From a secondary endosymbiont of Heteropsylla cubana (GTDB lineage: Bacteria; Pseudomonadota; Gammaproteobacteria; Enterobacterales; Enterobacteriaceae): a DNA stretch of 64,000 bases. A program made the position numbers and the translations under genes. Shown here in pieces: positions 1 to 11,886 of this stretch (its first letter is position 1; each line of letters opens with the position of its first letter). The notes under the pieces are model-generated. The model had not been told where the DNA came from and made no database searches. It saw only the letters and a list, made by a program, of their open reading frames with translations. The stretch lies in the NCBI RefSeq assembly GCF_000287355.1, contig NC_018420.1, forward strand, positions 434,001-498,000. Reading direction: 5' to 3'.

Positions 1-2104
<2,104 letters not shown>

Positions 2105-2126
2105 CAAGAAGCCCGACAGAGCGGGC
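2105..2126 (-). terminator. Candidate terminator after hflC
   Basis: A GC-rich hairpin with GCCCG and CGGGC arms and a 6-nt loop lies about 35 nt beyond the hflC stop on the minus strand. It is followed by TTCTTGTATT. The arms stand out strongly from the AT-rich surroundings. The U-tract is imperfect, so termination strength is uncertain. Confidence 0.6.
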
Positions 2127-2159
2127 CTGATCAACATTATTGGAAGAGAGAAGGCAGAA

Positions 2160-3179
2160 TTAGGGTTGAGAACTGTTAACCAAGGTATTTTTTGAAGATT
2201 GTATAAATCGAAAGAAATCGCTTTCGGTACTTAATACCATTATATCATTTTTATTAGAAAAACTATTTTCATATGCTACTAAACTTCTTATAAAAGCATA
2301 GAATTCTGGATCTTCGTTGAATGCATCGGCGTATAATTTAGCAGTCGCCGCATCTGCTTCACCCCGAATAATTAAAGCTTGACGCTTGGCTTCAGCTAAT
2401 GTACGAGTCACCTGGTAATCTGCTGTAGCACGTAGCTTTTCCGCTGCTTCTAGACCTTGGGAACGATGACGCCGCGCCACAGCTTCACGCTCAGCACGCA
2501 TACGTTGATATATAGCATCTGATACTTCCGTAGGTAAGTTGATTTGCTTTATACGTACGTCAACAACTTGGATTCCTAACGCATTCATACTGTTCGAGTT
2601 TATCGACGCTTGAGAGTTATGAAAGTCGTTCTCTACTCTATCCGAATCAGAAGCGATTGTGTTATCAGCTGTTATTACTTGTATGTCTTCATCTTCCCCA
2701 GAAGTTCCGTTATTTAGCGCGTTTCTAACATCAGTCATGAGACGATTGCGAGAATCGGTAACAATTCCTTTGACATCTAATTTTCCAAGCTCTGAACGAA
2801 GACGATCTGAAAACTTCCGTTTTAGCAAGATTTCTGCTTGCGAAATATCACCACCTCCAGTAGAAAGATAATAACGACTGAAGTCGCTAATCCGCCATTT
2901 TATATAAGAGTCAACGATTAGATCTTTCTTTTCTAATGAAACAAAGCGATCAGCTTGATTTTCCATCGTTTGAATTCGGGTGTCAAGATTTTTAACAGTT
3001 TCAATAAAAGGTATTTTAATATGTAAACCTGGTTTGTATATCACAGGATTATTAGATTTATCACGTAAGACTTTTGAAAATCTTAAAACAATACCGCGCT
3101 CTCCTTCCTCTACAAGAAATAATGATCCAAAAAGACTGAATAATACTATGATTATAATAAGCAATAAACAATTACGCAT
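2160..3179 (-). CDS. hflC: HflC, membrane-bound modulator of FtsH protease
   Basis: HflC pairs with HflK in a large inner-membrane complex that surrounds FtsH and restrains its degradation of membrane proteins. The 339 residues compare with about 334 in E. coli. There is one N-terminal membrane anchor (about residues 4-22), then a prohibitin/SPFH domain starting at EEGERGIVLRF, and a charged helical C-terminal part (RMRAEREAVARRHRSQG). The motif QADRFVSLEKKDLIVDSYIK typical of HflC is intact. It starts 2 nt after the hflK stop, so the two are almost certainly cotranscribed and translationally coupled. Both partners look fully functional. FtsH itself is not in this window. Confidence 0.97.
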   Translation of the reverse strand: MRNCLLLIIIIVLFSLFGSLFLVEEGERGIVLRFSKVLRDKSNNPVIYKPGLHIKIPFIETVKNLDTRIQTMENQADRFVSLEKKDLIVDSYIKWRISDFSRYYLSTGGGDISQAEILLKRKFSDRLRSELGKLDVKGIVTDSRNRLMTDVRNALNNGTSGEDEDIQVITADNTIASDSDRVENDFHNSQASINSNSMNALGIQVVDVRIKQINLPTEVSDAIYQRMRAEREAVARRHRSQGLEAAEKLRATADYQVTRTLAEAKRQALIIRGEADAATAKLYADAFNEDPEFYAFIRSLVAYENSFSNKNDIMVLSTESDFFRFIQSSKNTLVNSSQP

Positions 3180-3181
3180 TT

Positions 3182-4429
3182 TTACCCTCTCCCTTCGCGT
3201 GTCGTATTGTTACGTTGCGTGTTAGCTTGACGTTGATCAATAACTGATATGTTAGGGTTTCCCTCTCGAGAGGTGGGGTTTTTTATTTTCATATTATTAT
3301 CAGCTAATTGAAATAGATGCATAGTATCGCTTACTGCTGATTTATCTTTCTGATTGCTAATTGACTTATCGCGAGCGACGTCTTCGATTGGAAAAATTAG
3401 AAGATTCTTGTTGTTTTTATCGTTGATAAGAACTTTTCGATTTTTCTTTAAAATGCGCTCCATAGAATCAATATATAAACGCTCACGAGTAATTTCTGGT
3501 GCTGCTTTATATTCAGGTAACACTTTTGTAAATCTCTGCACTTCACCTTCTGCCTCTAGTATAGTCCGAGCTTTATAAGCTTTACCTTCTTCTAATATAC
3601 GTTGTGCTTGACCATTAGCGCGTGGCTGTACTTCATTAGAGTATGCTTCCGCTTCGCGGATATATTGCTGTTCATTTTCTCGGGCTGCGATAGCATCATC
3701 AAAAGCCATCTTTACTTCTTCTGGTGGGCGGGCAGCTTGAAAGTTAACATCTAATAGAGTCATGCCCATATTATAAGGTTGGATAGTTTCTTCGAGAACA
3801 CGTTGGGTATCACTTCGCACTACAGTGCGACCTTCTGTTAGGATTCTATCCATGGTGTATTTACCGATCACTCCGCGTAAAGCACTATCAGTTGCCTGAC
3901 GTAAGCTATCATCAGGATAAATAACACTAAACAAGTAGCGTTCAGGGTCAATCACTTGATATTGAACATTCATTTCGACGCGTACGACGTTTTCGTCAGA
4001 GGTTAACATGACACCAGAGGCTGCTAATTCACGTACTGACTCTACGTTTACTGCGATTACTTTGTCTACAAAAGTAGGTCTCCAATTTAAACCAGGTTGA
4101 ACTATATAACTAAATTTTCCAAAACGCAAAACTACTCCTCTTTCAGCTTCTTTTATTGTATAAAAGCCACTTCCTGACCAGATAACGATAATAGCAATGA
4201 TGATCATGCTGAGATAAAAACTGTGCCTACCTGGTAGGTTGGAATCTATTCTTTTTTTTCTTATTGATGATAATTTGTTAATAAATTGAACGAAGATATC
4301 TCCTAGAGAGAGAGGTCGTTTTATATCTCTCCCTTTTTTTTTATTTCCCGCAGAGTTGTCGCCATTATTACTGCTACTTCCCCATGGGTCTCGGTTATCT
4401 CCGTTGTTCCCAGGCTGATTCCACGGCAT
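3182..4429 (-). CDS. hflK: HflK, membrane-bound modulator of FtsH protease
   Basis: Partner of HflC in the periplasm-facing SPFH complex around FtsH. The protein is 415 residues, close to the E. coli length. The N-terminal Gly/Asn-rich cytoplasmic stretch (MPWNQPGNNGDNRDPWG) is characteristic. One membrane segment lies around residues 70-92, followed by the SPFH domain (KEAERGVVLRFGK) and a coiled-coil region (ENEQQYIREAEAYSNEV). The last ~60 residues are polar and poorly conserved. In E. coli hflX sits between hfq and hflK; here hflX is gone and hflK is preceded by about 1.6 kb without a gene, so it probably has its own promoter. Confidence 0.97.
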   Translation of the reverse strand: MPWNQPGNNGDNRDPWGSSSNNGDNSAGNKKKGRDIKRPLSLGDIFVQFINKLSSIRKKRIDSNLPGRHSFYLSMIIIAIIVIWSGSGFYTIKEAERGVVLRFGKFSYIVQPGLNWRPTFVDKVIAVNVESVRELAASGVMLTSDENVVRVEMNVQYQVIDPERYLFSVIYPDDSLRQATDSALRGVIGKYTMDRILTEGRTVVRSDTQRVLEETIQPYNMGMTLLDVNFQAARPPEEVKMAFDDAIAARENEQQYIREAEAYSNEVQPRANGQAQRILEEGKAYKARTILEAEGEVQRFTKVLPEYKAAPEITRERLYIDSMERILKKNRKVLINDKNNKNLLIFPIEDVARDKSISNQKDKSAVSDTMHLFQLADNNMKIKNPTSREGNPNISVIDQRQANTQRNNTTREGRG

Positions 4430-6068
4430 TGTTTAGCTCCATTTTTTTAACTTTAATTAACCTTGTTTAATAGTAATGCCTCATAGGACACTTCAGATGA
4501 AAATGTTACTAATACTTTTTATATAATCGATACTAGTCAATAATGAGCAATTTTATAACCAGATTGATATTGAAATTTTATCAAGTTACTTTTTTGATAG
4601 AAAGGTTATTTTTATAGCGTAGCATCCATTAATCAGATTAGTCTTTTTATAAGATCCAGAAGTTTTTTTAGGTGTCTTAGAAGGATTATTCTATGAATTG
4701 ATTTAAAATAATAAAACCTTTATCTATTTGACTGGATAGTAATTATGTAGACTGAGGGTTTTTAACCAACACTTTATGAAATAGAACATGATTCTTGATT
4801 TGTTAAGCATTGATAATGGATAACTTTCTTCTGTATATGTTTAGCTCCCATCATAGTATCATTTTCAATGCAAGCTGATCTTAAGTAATCAATGTTATTA
4901 AGAGGTGTGTTGTATTTTTTTAATAGAAATTAGAAGTTCTTATTTTTATTTGTAAATCTATGATTTTATTTGTTTAAACTATTTTACCGGGTCTTATAAA
5001 ATGTGTTTTTTTGGATCTTGTTAGCTATTATTTATTAGGTTAAGTAAGGTCTTAACACCGTTAAGTAGTATAGAGAGATAATTTTAGGAAGATAATATAT
5101 GCATGATATCTGTATTTTCCCTTAAATTTAGTTTAGACAATAATTGTTTATTGCGTGGTAAAATTTCCATTTTTTTGAACATTTTTACTGAATATGAAGA
5201 AAATTATTAAATATCTGATTTAATCACCGAAGGTGTTTTTATGTTAATTGTAAGTACTTTCGTTGTGTTCTAGATCATCTAAAAGGTTAAGTGTTGTATT
5301 AAAAAATATTATTTAGTCTAAATTATAGAAACCAATAAATAGATTTAAAATTTAGATATGTAGATTAAATAGTGTCTTTACTTTTAATTACTGTCAAACA
5401 GAGTAATGATTATCTTTAATATTAATGTAAAAAAAAGTAAGTTATTTAGTTCTATTTTTAACTTTCTATAAAAAAATTTTTATTTTAATATCTTAGTCTC
5501 ATTTACTAAAATGTTTAGTTTGGTTTTGTTTTGATCAAGCTAGATTAATTTATTATTTTAAAACGTTTTTGAGGTATCAAAGTTTAGAATAACAATAGTA
5601 TCACAACTATATATTTTTTTTATTTCTGAGCTAGGTATCATAATTTTTAATTAGTGGTTAATACAGAATGATCAACGAAAGTAGATTGATTGTTTATAAT
5701 TTTTTACGAAATATTTAAGAAAATAGTTTTTTATAAAAAGGTATAGTCATAGTAAAGCGTATTACTTAATTTTTAGAATATTTATTATTTTTTACCCTCC
5801 CTTGCTAATAATCTAACTTAAGTAGCATTGCAGTTTCTCTTTCCTTTAAAATCTACTTCGTATTTTACGCAAGGGGGGCGAGGAGTTTTTCTCTGCATGG
5901 AGACTTTTTGATATAAACTCTATTTTTAAAATATACTATTTATAGTGATTTACTATCTTACTAAGTGTTTAAACGAGAAATATATTCTATCTAATATACA
6001 AAAACTATAAGTGTTTTTCTAGAAAAATAATATAACTTTTAACTATAAACTCTAATAAAATGTGAAGC
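4430..6068. other. Gene-free tract where hflX would be expected
   Basis: E. coli has hflX (about 1.3 kb) between hfq and hflK on the same strand. This 1.6 kb interval is close to that size but I cannot read any HflX motif in any frame. A patch near 5800-5912, including a G6 run around 5873-5878, is more GC-rich than its surroundings and could be a last trace of the lost gene. That is inference only. A minus-strand open frame near 6005-6205 only overlaps the hfq tail in another frame. Confidence 0.6.
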
Positions 6069-6374
6069 TTATTCTTTTTGATTGCTTGCCAGTTTCGGTG
6101 GTTGTATAGAAAGGATGTGAGTATTTTTATAATCGATTGCACTGTCAGTCGAATTAGTATGATGATGAGATATAGGACGTGACGGTACGACAGTAGAGAT
6201 AGCATGTTTATAAACCATTTGGCTGATATTATTTTTCAACAAAATAACAAATTGATCAAAAGATTCAATTTGTCCTTGTAGTTTAATTCCATTAACCAAA
6301 TAAATAGAAACTGAAACACGTTCTCGACGTAATGCATTTAAGAACGGATCTTGTAAAGATTTCCCCTTACCCAT
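6069..6374 (-). CDS. hfq: RNA chaperone Hfq
   Basis: Hfq is the hexameric Sm-like protein that pairs small RNAs with mRNAs. The first 67 residues are almost identical to E. coli Hfq, including [13 protein letters not shown] (residues 8-20), the Sm1 region with FDQF (39-42) and the Sm2 motif [10 protein letters not shown] (55-64, with Lys56 and His57 of the proximal RNA site). The C-terminal tail (residues 70-101) is diverged and Asn/Ser/His-rich, as usual for this disordered part. An in-frame extension runs 51 codons upstream, but the conserved N-terminus [11 protein letters not shown] fixes the start at 6374. Total length is 101 residues against 102 in E. coli. It lies 115 nt after miaA. Confidence 0.97.
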   Translation of the reverse strand: MGKGKSLQDPFLNALRRERVSVSIYLVNGIKLQGQIESFDQFVILLKNNISQMVYKHAISTVVPSRPISHHHTNSTDSAIDYKNTHILSIQPPKLASNQKE

Positions 6375-6489
6375 TATGTTTTTCCTTAATTTACTTGTTT
6401 TTCTATAAAATAAACGATTTATGTCGTAAACAAACCAGTTTTTATAAAAAGTAGATGTAGTATAAACAATTATACAGATAAATTTTATT

Positions 6490-7434
6490 TTAATTACTAA
6501 TAATTTGTAATATCTTTTTAAGAGCAATAGTTAAATTATCGCTATTTATCCAATGAACGTCTTTCCATCTACGTAGCCAGGTCATTTGGCGTTTAGAAAG
6601 TTGTTTCGTAGCGTAAATTCCTTGATAAACCATCTCTTCATAATTGATTTCATTAGCTAAATAAGACCACATCTGGCGATAACCAACGCAACGAATAGAT
6701 GGCATTTCTTTATTAAGATCACCACGAGAAAAAAGTGTCTTTACTTCATTTTCGAATCCATCGGATAATATTTTATAAAAGCGCTTTTTTATTTTCTGAT
6801 ATTGCACAATCCGGTCAGAGGATGCTATAGCGAATTGATAAACCTGATACTTTAATGATTGACCAGATTTTTTTCTTAGTTCTGTTAAGGTTTTACCTGT
6901 TATAAGAAAAACTTCTAGTGCTCGAGATAATCTCTGTAGGTCATTAGCATGAATACGATTAGCGGAAATCGGATCAATATCTTGTAATTTTCGATATAAT
7001 GTTCTCCAGCCAACAATTTTGGCTTCGGATGTAATATGTTTGCGTATTTCGGAATTAGCACATGGTAAAGGAGATAACCCCTCTAGCAAGGCTTTAAAAT
7101 AAAGCATAGTTCCACCGACAAGCAATGGTATACATCCAGTTTTAGTGATTTCTTGCATTGCTTTAAGAGCATCATGTCGAAAGTCGGCCGCCGAATAAAC
7201 TTCTTTAGGATCTCGAATATCTATTAAGTGATGTGGAGCTTGAATCAATTCAGAAAGACTAGGTTTTGTTGTTCCGATATTCATCCCGCGATAGATTAGT
7301 CCAGAATCAACACTAATAATTTCTACCGGAAAATACTGACGTAATTTTATCGCTAGTGCAGTTTTTTCTGAAGCAGTTGGTCCCATAAAAAAAATTGCTT
7401 TAGGCCAGCAGTGAGCAAATTTAGTTTTAGTCAT
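6490..7434 (-). CDS. miaA: tRNA dimethylallyltransferase MiaA, with altered P-loop
   Basis: MiaA transfers a dimethylallyl group to A37 of tRNAs that read codons starting with U. The 314 residues match the family length. Conserved parts include [15 protein letters not shown] (catalytic Asp), [31 protein letters not shown] and [15 protein letters not shown]. The Walker A motif reads GPTASEKT (residues 18-25) where the family has GPTASGKT, so Glu23 replaces the second glycine; one G-to-A change (GGA to GAA) explains it. The frame is otherwise clean. The gene overlaps the 3' end of mutL by 8 nt, as expected for the conserved mutL-miaA-hfq cluster. Whether the enzyme is active is doubtful. Confidence 0.95.
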   Translation of the reverse strand: MTKTKFAHCWPKAIFFMGPTASEKTALAIKLRQYFPVEIISVDSGLIYRGMNIGTTKPSLSELIQAPHHLIDIRDPKEVYSAADFRHDALKAMQEITKTGCIPLLVGGTMLYFKALLEGLSPLPCANSEIRKHITSEAKIVGWRTLYRKLQDIDPISANRIHANDLQRLSRALEVFLITGKTLTELRKKSGQSLKYQVYQFAIASSDRIVQYQKIKKRFYKILSDGFENEVKTLFSRGDLNKEMPSIRCVGYRQMWSYLANEINYEEMVYQGIYATKQLSKRQMTWLRRWKDVHWINSDNLTIALKKILQIISN

Positions 7435-9697
7435 GATGTAGAGCTTTAATAGCAGTTTCGAAGTTTAATCTTATAAAAAGATTGCGTGGTAGGTATTTAA
7501 GTAAGTGGGGATACAGTTGCTCTGTTTCGGAAATCAATTGTATTGCTTTTACATGATCCCAGTTAAATGATTGTTTTTCTATAAAATAAGCAAGCCACAC
7601 GGTGGCTTGGTGATATGTTATTGATATCTTAGTTTTAAGATAATTAAAAAATTCAGAAATTAATTTATATAAATTTTGTTGCTGTAAAAGAGGGGATTCT
7701 GAACGCAATATTATATAATTTACATTATCTGTTTGAAATGTAATACCTAAATTTATTAGTGGTTGTTGGTTTCGCATGAATGTTGCGATTTCTTGTTTAC
7801 ATAATATTATATGTAGAGGAATTAATAGTGATTGAGTCTGTAGTGTTTTATTTGTAGTTTTCAATTGATTCTCAACAAGGAATCTTCTTGCAACTTTCAA
7901 AGAAAATAACGTTAAAATCTCGTCGGATTTAAGTAGTGTATAGAAAGCTGGTATCACAGTTAAAAATAGACCATACGTAGATAGATTTCTTATAATATTT
8001 TCTTTAATTTTTACGTAGGTATTAACTTTTTTATTACTATAAATAGGATGTATATTGGTTTTATTGGTCTTTATAAAATCTAGATTTTTATTTGTTTCAA
8101 GCGAGTGCTTATCTATTAGATAAGCATGATGACTAATTAGCACCAATTGCATCTTTAATTTATTGTGAGTATAACTATTACTAGCATGGTTAAGGTGATG
8201 AGAAAAAAATATTTTTTTACTAACAGAAAAAGTATATTTTAATTTATGTTGATTAGAGATATTACGTTCTTCTTGTTTTTTTATTTCTATAAAAGTTGAC
8301 AACGGGATTATATTGCGATATATAAATTTTGTTTGATTCGATAAAATTATCTTAAAAAAATACTCGTCATTGTATTTCAAATGGTAGTTACTATATTGAT
8401 TATGCTGATATATTGAAACAATATCCTCGTTGTACTCTTCATCTTTGTTATTATCTTTTATTATTTGTGTGTAATTTCTTTCATATTGGCTTTTTGAATT
8501 TTTGTAATTTAAAGAAAGAAGTTGTCTTGAGGTGGTGAGATCTAACGATAAGACTGGTGTTATTGTAACAATACTTTTTTTTGTTATCCAAAAAAGTGGA
8601 TTCTGATCGATAGTGATTGTGGAAAAACTTACTGCTGATGTTAGGTTGTATTGCAGAGGAGATTCTCGCTGATCAATTACTTTCATTCGTTCACGGGTCA
8701 TATTAGCGTCAAATGTAGTCCTAACTGCTTGATAGATAACATCGTAAATTAATCTTCCTTCGTAACAACCTACATCTTTCTTATCTGGATGGATGTTAAT
8801 ATTTAATTTTTGAGGATCCGTCTGAATAAATGATATAAAAGCTGGTTTTTGTTTTCCTTGTAGGTGATGTTTATATTCTCGTCGGACGGCGAGTTTGATT
8901 AATTTGTTATGAATAACACGTATATTAATACAACTATACTGTATTTCAGGCAGTTTGCTAGCTGATGGATTACCCGCTAAACTGTGAATACTTAAACAAC
9001 TATGTTTCCAAAAAACATTAATATATTGATTTACAAATATTGAACCGCATAGCGCAATAAGTTTCCGACGTTGTTGAGTTGGTTGGTTAATAGCACGATA
9101 TTGTAGAACTGTTGTTCCGTTATGATTCAAAATAAAAGTTACTTTAGATCGTTCTAACGCAATGTAATGTATAACTTCATCAATTTGAATAAATTCGCTT
9201 TTTTCAGAACGAAGAAATTTTTTTCTGGCAGGTGTGTTGTAAAAGGAATCTAGTACCTTTACCGTTGTTCCTATTGGGTGAGCAATAGGTTTTGGTATAA
9301 TACTTAAATCCCGATCTTTAGTGTATACTTGCCATGCTCCGTTTTGTATAGAAGTGCGTGATGTTAACGTTAGACCTGAGACGGCGCGAATGCTACTAGC
9401 TAGTGCTTTTCCGCAAAAACCTAGAGTATTAATAGTGATCAGGTCTTTAAAACAACTGATCTTGCTAGTTATATCACTAGCTAGTGTTAATAAGAGTTTT
9501 TCTTCATTAATTCCTGTTCCATTATCTCGAATGTTGGTCCGATTGATACTTCCACCTTTAATGTTGATTTCAATTTGAGTTGCTTCAGCGTTTAGATTGT
9601 TTTCAATAAGCTCCTTCACTACCGACCCAGGATGTTCAACTATTTCACCAGCAGCGATTTGGCTAGAAAGTTGTAGGGGTAATACCTGTATTGACAT
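7427..9697 (-). CDS. mutL: DNA mismatch repair protein MutL, long linker and degenerate ATP lid
   Basis: MutL links MutS mismatch recognition to MutH and UvrD during repair. The N-terminal GHKL ATPase keeps Glu29, Asn33 and RDNGTGI (residues 57-63). The normally near-invariant GFRGEAL reads GFCGKAL (93-99), and Asp36/Gly38 of motif I are Asn and Glu. The C-terminal dimerisation domain is recognisable through [33 protein letters not shown] and the end AIKALHHD. At 756 residues it is about 140 longer than E. coli MutL (615). The excess lies in a Lys/Asn/Tyr-rich, low-complexity linker around residues 340-520. The frame is open throughout, so selection may still act, but ATPase function looks compromised. 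Confidence 0.93.
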   Translation of the reverse strand: MSIQVLPLQLSSQIAAGEIVEHPGSVVKELIENNLNAEATQIEINIKGGSINRTNIRDNGTGINEEKLLLTLASDITSKISCFKDLITINTLGFCGKALASSIRAVSGLTLTSRTSIQNGAWQVYTKDRDLSIIPKPIAHPIGTTVKVLDSFYNTPARKKFLRSEKSEFIQIDEVIHYIALERSKVTFILNHNGTTVLQYRAINQPTQQRRKLIALCGSIFVNQYINVFWKHSCLSIHSLAGNPSASKLPEIQYSCINIRVIHNKLIKLAVRREYKHHLQGKQKPAFISFIQTDPQKLNINIHPDKKDVGCYEGRLIYDVIYQAVRTTFDANMTRERMKVIDQRESPLQYNLTSAVSFSTITIDQNPLFWITKKSIVTITPVLSLDLTTSRQLLSLNYKNSKSQYERNYTQIIKDNNKDEEYNEDIVSIYQHNQYSNYHLKYNDEYFFKIILSNQTKFIYRNIIPLSTFIEIKKQEERNISNQHKLKYTFSVSKKIFFSHHLNHASNSYTHNKLKMQLVLISHHAYLIDKHSLETNKNLDFIKTNKTNIHPIYSNKKVNTYVKIKENIIRNLSTYGLFLTVIPAFYTLLKSDEILTLFSLKVARRFLVENQLKTTNKTLQTQSLLIPLHIILCKQEIATFMRNQQPLINLGITFQTDNVNYIILRSESPLLQQQNLYKLISEFFNYLKTKISITYHQATVWLAYFIEKQSFNWDHVKAIQLISETEQLYPHLLKYLPRNLFIRLNFETAIKALHHD

Positions 9698-9832
9698 AAG
9701 AGTGTGACCTTTTTAACCTCGCCGATTCTTGGAATAAATTTCCGATTCGAAATAAAATAATAAAATATCATATTATTCGTTAAATTTTATATTTTACATA
9801 GAAGAAAATATAGTAATGCACAGCAAGTAGAG

Positions 9833-11401
9833 TCAATTTATAGTCCTATCAAATATTAAAGAATCCCATTGTACTGAGAGAGTAGATGTATCTGTTTCAA
9901 TGCTAGTTAATGAAGCACCTGAAACGATGTTATTTTTTGGAATACGTAATTGTTGTCCTATCCAGATAGTATCTTCTTTAATTTTATTAATCTTTCGGAT
10001 AGAATTGATGCTCACTTTATAGTGACGAGCAATAGAAAACAGGGTTTCATTAATTTTAACAATATGATATTTTACGTTATTCTCAGAGCTAAATTTTTGG
10101 AAAGACTGATTTACTTTAGGGAAAGTTTGAATCGGATGCGCTAAAAAATACGATCGTAGTCCTAGATATAAAGCATTAGCAATCTTATGTTGATACGCAC
10201 TATTACCAAGTAGTTGTGCTTCTCGAGTATTAGTAATAAAGCTAGTTTCTACTAGTAATGACGGAATATCTGGTGAGCGGAGAACTCCTAGACTGGCATG
10301 TTCTGGTAGTTTTTTATGCAAGGGGCCTATTTGTTGTAGTTGAGCTAAAATTTGTAGCGCGATATCGTATCCTACTCGTTGTGAGTAACCGAATTGTAGA
10401 TCTAGTAAAGCATGACTTAAGTAGGGATCTGGATGCGTTCTAGAAAGCAAATCTCCAGTGCCTCCGAGGAGCTCTGACTGTTTTTCATTCCGTTCTAACC
10501 AAGCTGCCATTTCGCTATTGGCTCGTCTTGTAGAGAGAACCCACACTGATGCACCGCTAGCTCTATGATTGGGTGCAGCATCGGCATGAATCGATATGAG
10601 AACACTAGCTCCCTTTTTACGTGCAAAATCAGAGCGCCCTTTTACAGAAACAAAATAATCACTATCACGTGTTAATACTGGTTTAAACATTGCGTCTTTT
10701 TCAAGTAGTATATTTAGTTTTTTAGCAATAGCCATGGTTATATTTTTTTCGCGCAGGCCGTTCGGTCCTATTGCCCCAGGATCTTGTCCTCCATGACCGG
10801 CGTCAATAGCAACAACTATCACTTTTTTATCTACTGATAAATGACAATGCCGTGTTTGTTGTTGAATTTGTGGAGTGGAATTTGGATTAGATCGGCTTAC
10901 GAGGTTTGTTTCGTTGATAAATAGCTTGTTTGATGGTTTTGATTGCCAAGATTGACTAAAAATTACTTTGTTATCATGGGTCGATTTAGCGTGTAAAGTC
11001 GTAGGAAGTTTTTTAGTTAAATTTAAAGGAAGAACAAAACGACCACTAGAATAATTATGGGTAGATTTTACTTTAGATGTGTGATTTAACGCGAAGGTTA
11101 AGCGGACGTTTTGTTTACTGATTGGTGTGTTAAGGTATACAGATTTAACAATGTTCTCACAGCTCAATTCAATAGGAAATCTGTCTTGTGCTGCATCACT
11201 TGCATAGATGTCTAATATCACTGCTTCGGGATTGTGTAGTAATGTAAAATTATATCTTGGTACTTGGTTAAACGTAAATGTTATTTTTGCTGTATTAGTG
11301 CAGTTTTTAATATCGATATCAGATAGCATCGCTGCTTTTATTGATTTTCCTGCACATAAGCTAACTAGTACAAGTGTCATTTTCCAAAACTGAAAGATCA
11401 T
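9833..11401 (-). CDS. amiB: N-acetylmuramoyl-L-alanine amidase AmiB
   Basis: AmiB is a periplasmic zinc amidase that cuts stem peptides from glycan strands during daughter-cell separation, normally activated by EnvC. The 522 residues begin with a signal peptide (about 1-24). An AMIN domain follows (to about residue 130), then a linker and an Amidase_3 domain starting at VVAIDAGHGGQDPGA. The zinc and catalytic residues are present: His203, Glu218, His272 (SIHADAAPN) and Glu385 (VETSFI). The C-terminus has a LysM domain (about 443-488, ending GQQLRIPK). It is longer than E. coli AmiB (445) because of an expanded linker and tail. Its start overlaps the tsaE stop by 4 nt (ATGA), indicating coupling. 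Confidence 0.96.
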   Translation of the reverse strand: MIFQFWKMTLVLVSLCAGKSIKAAMLSDIDIKNCTNTAKITFTFNQVPRYNFTLLHNPEAVILDIYASDAAQDRFPIELSCENIVKSVYLNTPISKQNVRLTFALNHTSKVKSTHNYSSGRFVLPLNLTKKLPTTLHAKSTHDNKVIFSQSWQSKPSNKLFINETNLVSRSNPNSTPQIQQQTRHCHLSVDKKVIVVAIDAGHGGQDPGAIGPNGLREKNITMAIAKKLNILLEKDAMFKPVLTRDSDYFVSVKGRSDFARKKGASVLISIHADAAPNHRASGASVWVLSTRRANSEMAAWLERNEKQSELLGGTGDLLSRTHPDPYLSHALLDLQFGYSQRVGYDIALQILAQLQQIGPLHKKLPEHASLGVLRSPDIPSLLVETSFITNTREAQLLGNSAYQHKIANALYLGLRSYFLAHPIQTFPKVNQSFQKFSSENNVKYHIVKINETLFSIARHYKVSINSIRKINKIKEDTIWIGQQLRIPKNNIVSGASLTSIETDTSTLSVQWDSLIFDRTIN

Positions 11402-11886
11402 GCAAGTGTTTCCTTTAAGGGTCCTAAACGTGTTAGGATTTGCATGCCGATAGAAGTTAAAGCGTTAGTTTCTGCTTGTCGTTCATTTTTATAATATTGA
11501 AGTGTTATCGAAATATCGGCCATTGGTAAGTTATTATTGCCGCGTTGTGGCCACTCTATTAACCAAAGAGCGGTATGATTGAAATAATCACGTATTCCCA
11601 AAAAATCAAGTTCTTCTGGTGTTGTGAGGCGATATAAATCACAATGGTATACTGTCCAATGCAATAAAGTATACGGCTCAATTAAGGTATATGTTGGACT
11701 TTTTACATTGCCGACATGTCCTAATGCACGAAGAAAACCGCGACAAAATGTAGTTTTTCCAGAGCCGAGATCACCATAAAGATAAATTACGCATCCAGAA
11801 CAGGTTGTTTGACAGGAATAAGCGACTGCAGATCCTAATCTCATAGTTGTCTTTTCATTTGACAGGGATATGATATACTTTATCAT
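11398..11886 (-). CDS. tsaE: tRNA threonylcarbamoyladenosine ATPase TsaE
   Basis: TsaE is the ATPase that works with TsaB and TsaD to make t6A at position 37 of ANN-decoding tRNAs, an essential modification. The 162 residues carry Walker A GDLGSGKTT (residues 38-46), SPTYTLIEPY and YHCDLYRL, plus EELDFLGIRDYF and LIEWPQ, all as in the family. E. coli TsaE is 153 residues. It is the first surviving gene of the tsaE-amiB-mutL-miaA-hfq cluster. The E. coli upstream partner nnr is absent, so the promoter must now lie in the AT-rich tract above 11886. Confidence 0.96.
   Translation of the reverse strand: MIKYIISLSNEKTTMRLGSAVAYSCQTTCSGCVIYLYGDLGSGKTTFCRGFLRALGHVGNVKSPTYTLIEPYTLLHWTVYHCDLYRLTTPEELDFLGIRDYFNHTALWLIEWPQRGNNNLPMADISITLQYYKNERQAETNALTSIGMQILTRLGPLKETLA

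Noticed and set aside
6375-6527. N-terminal extension of Hfq by 51 codons
   Set aside because: The extension is low-complexity and overlaps miaA; the conserved N-terminus [11 protein letters not shown] sets the start at 6374.
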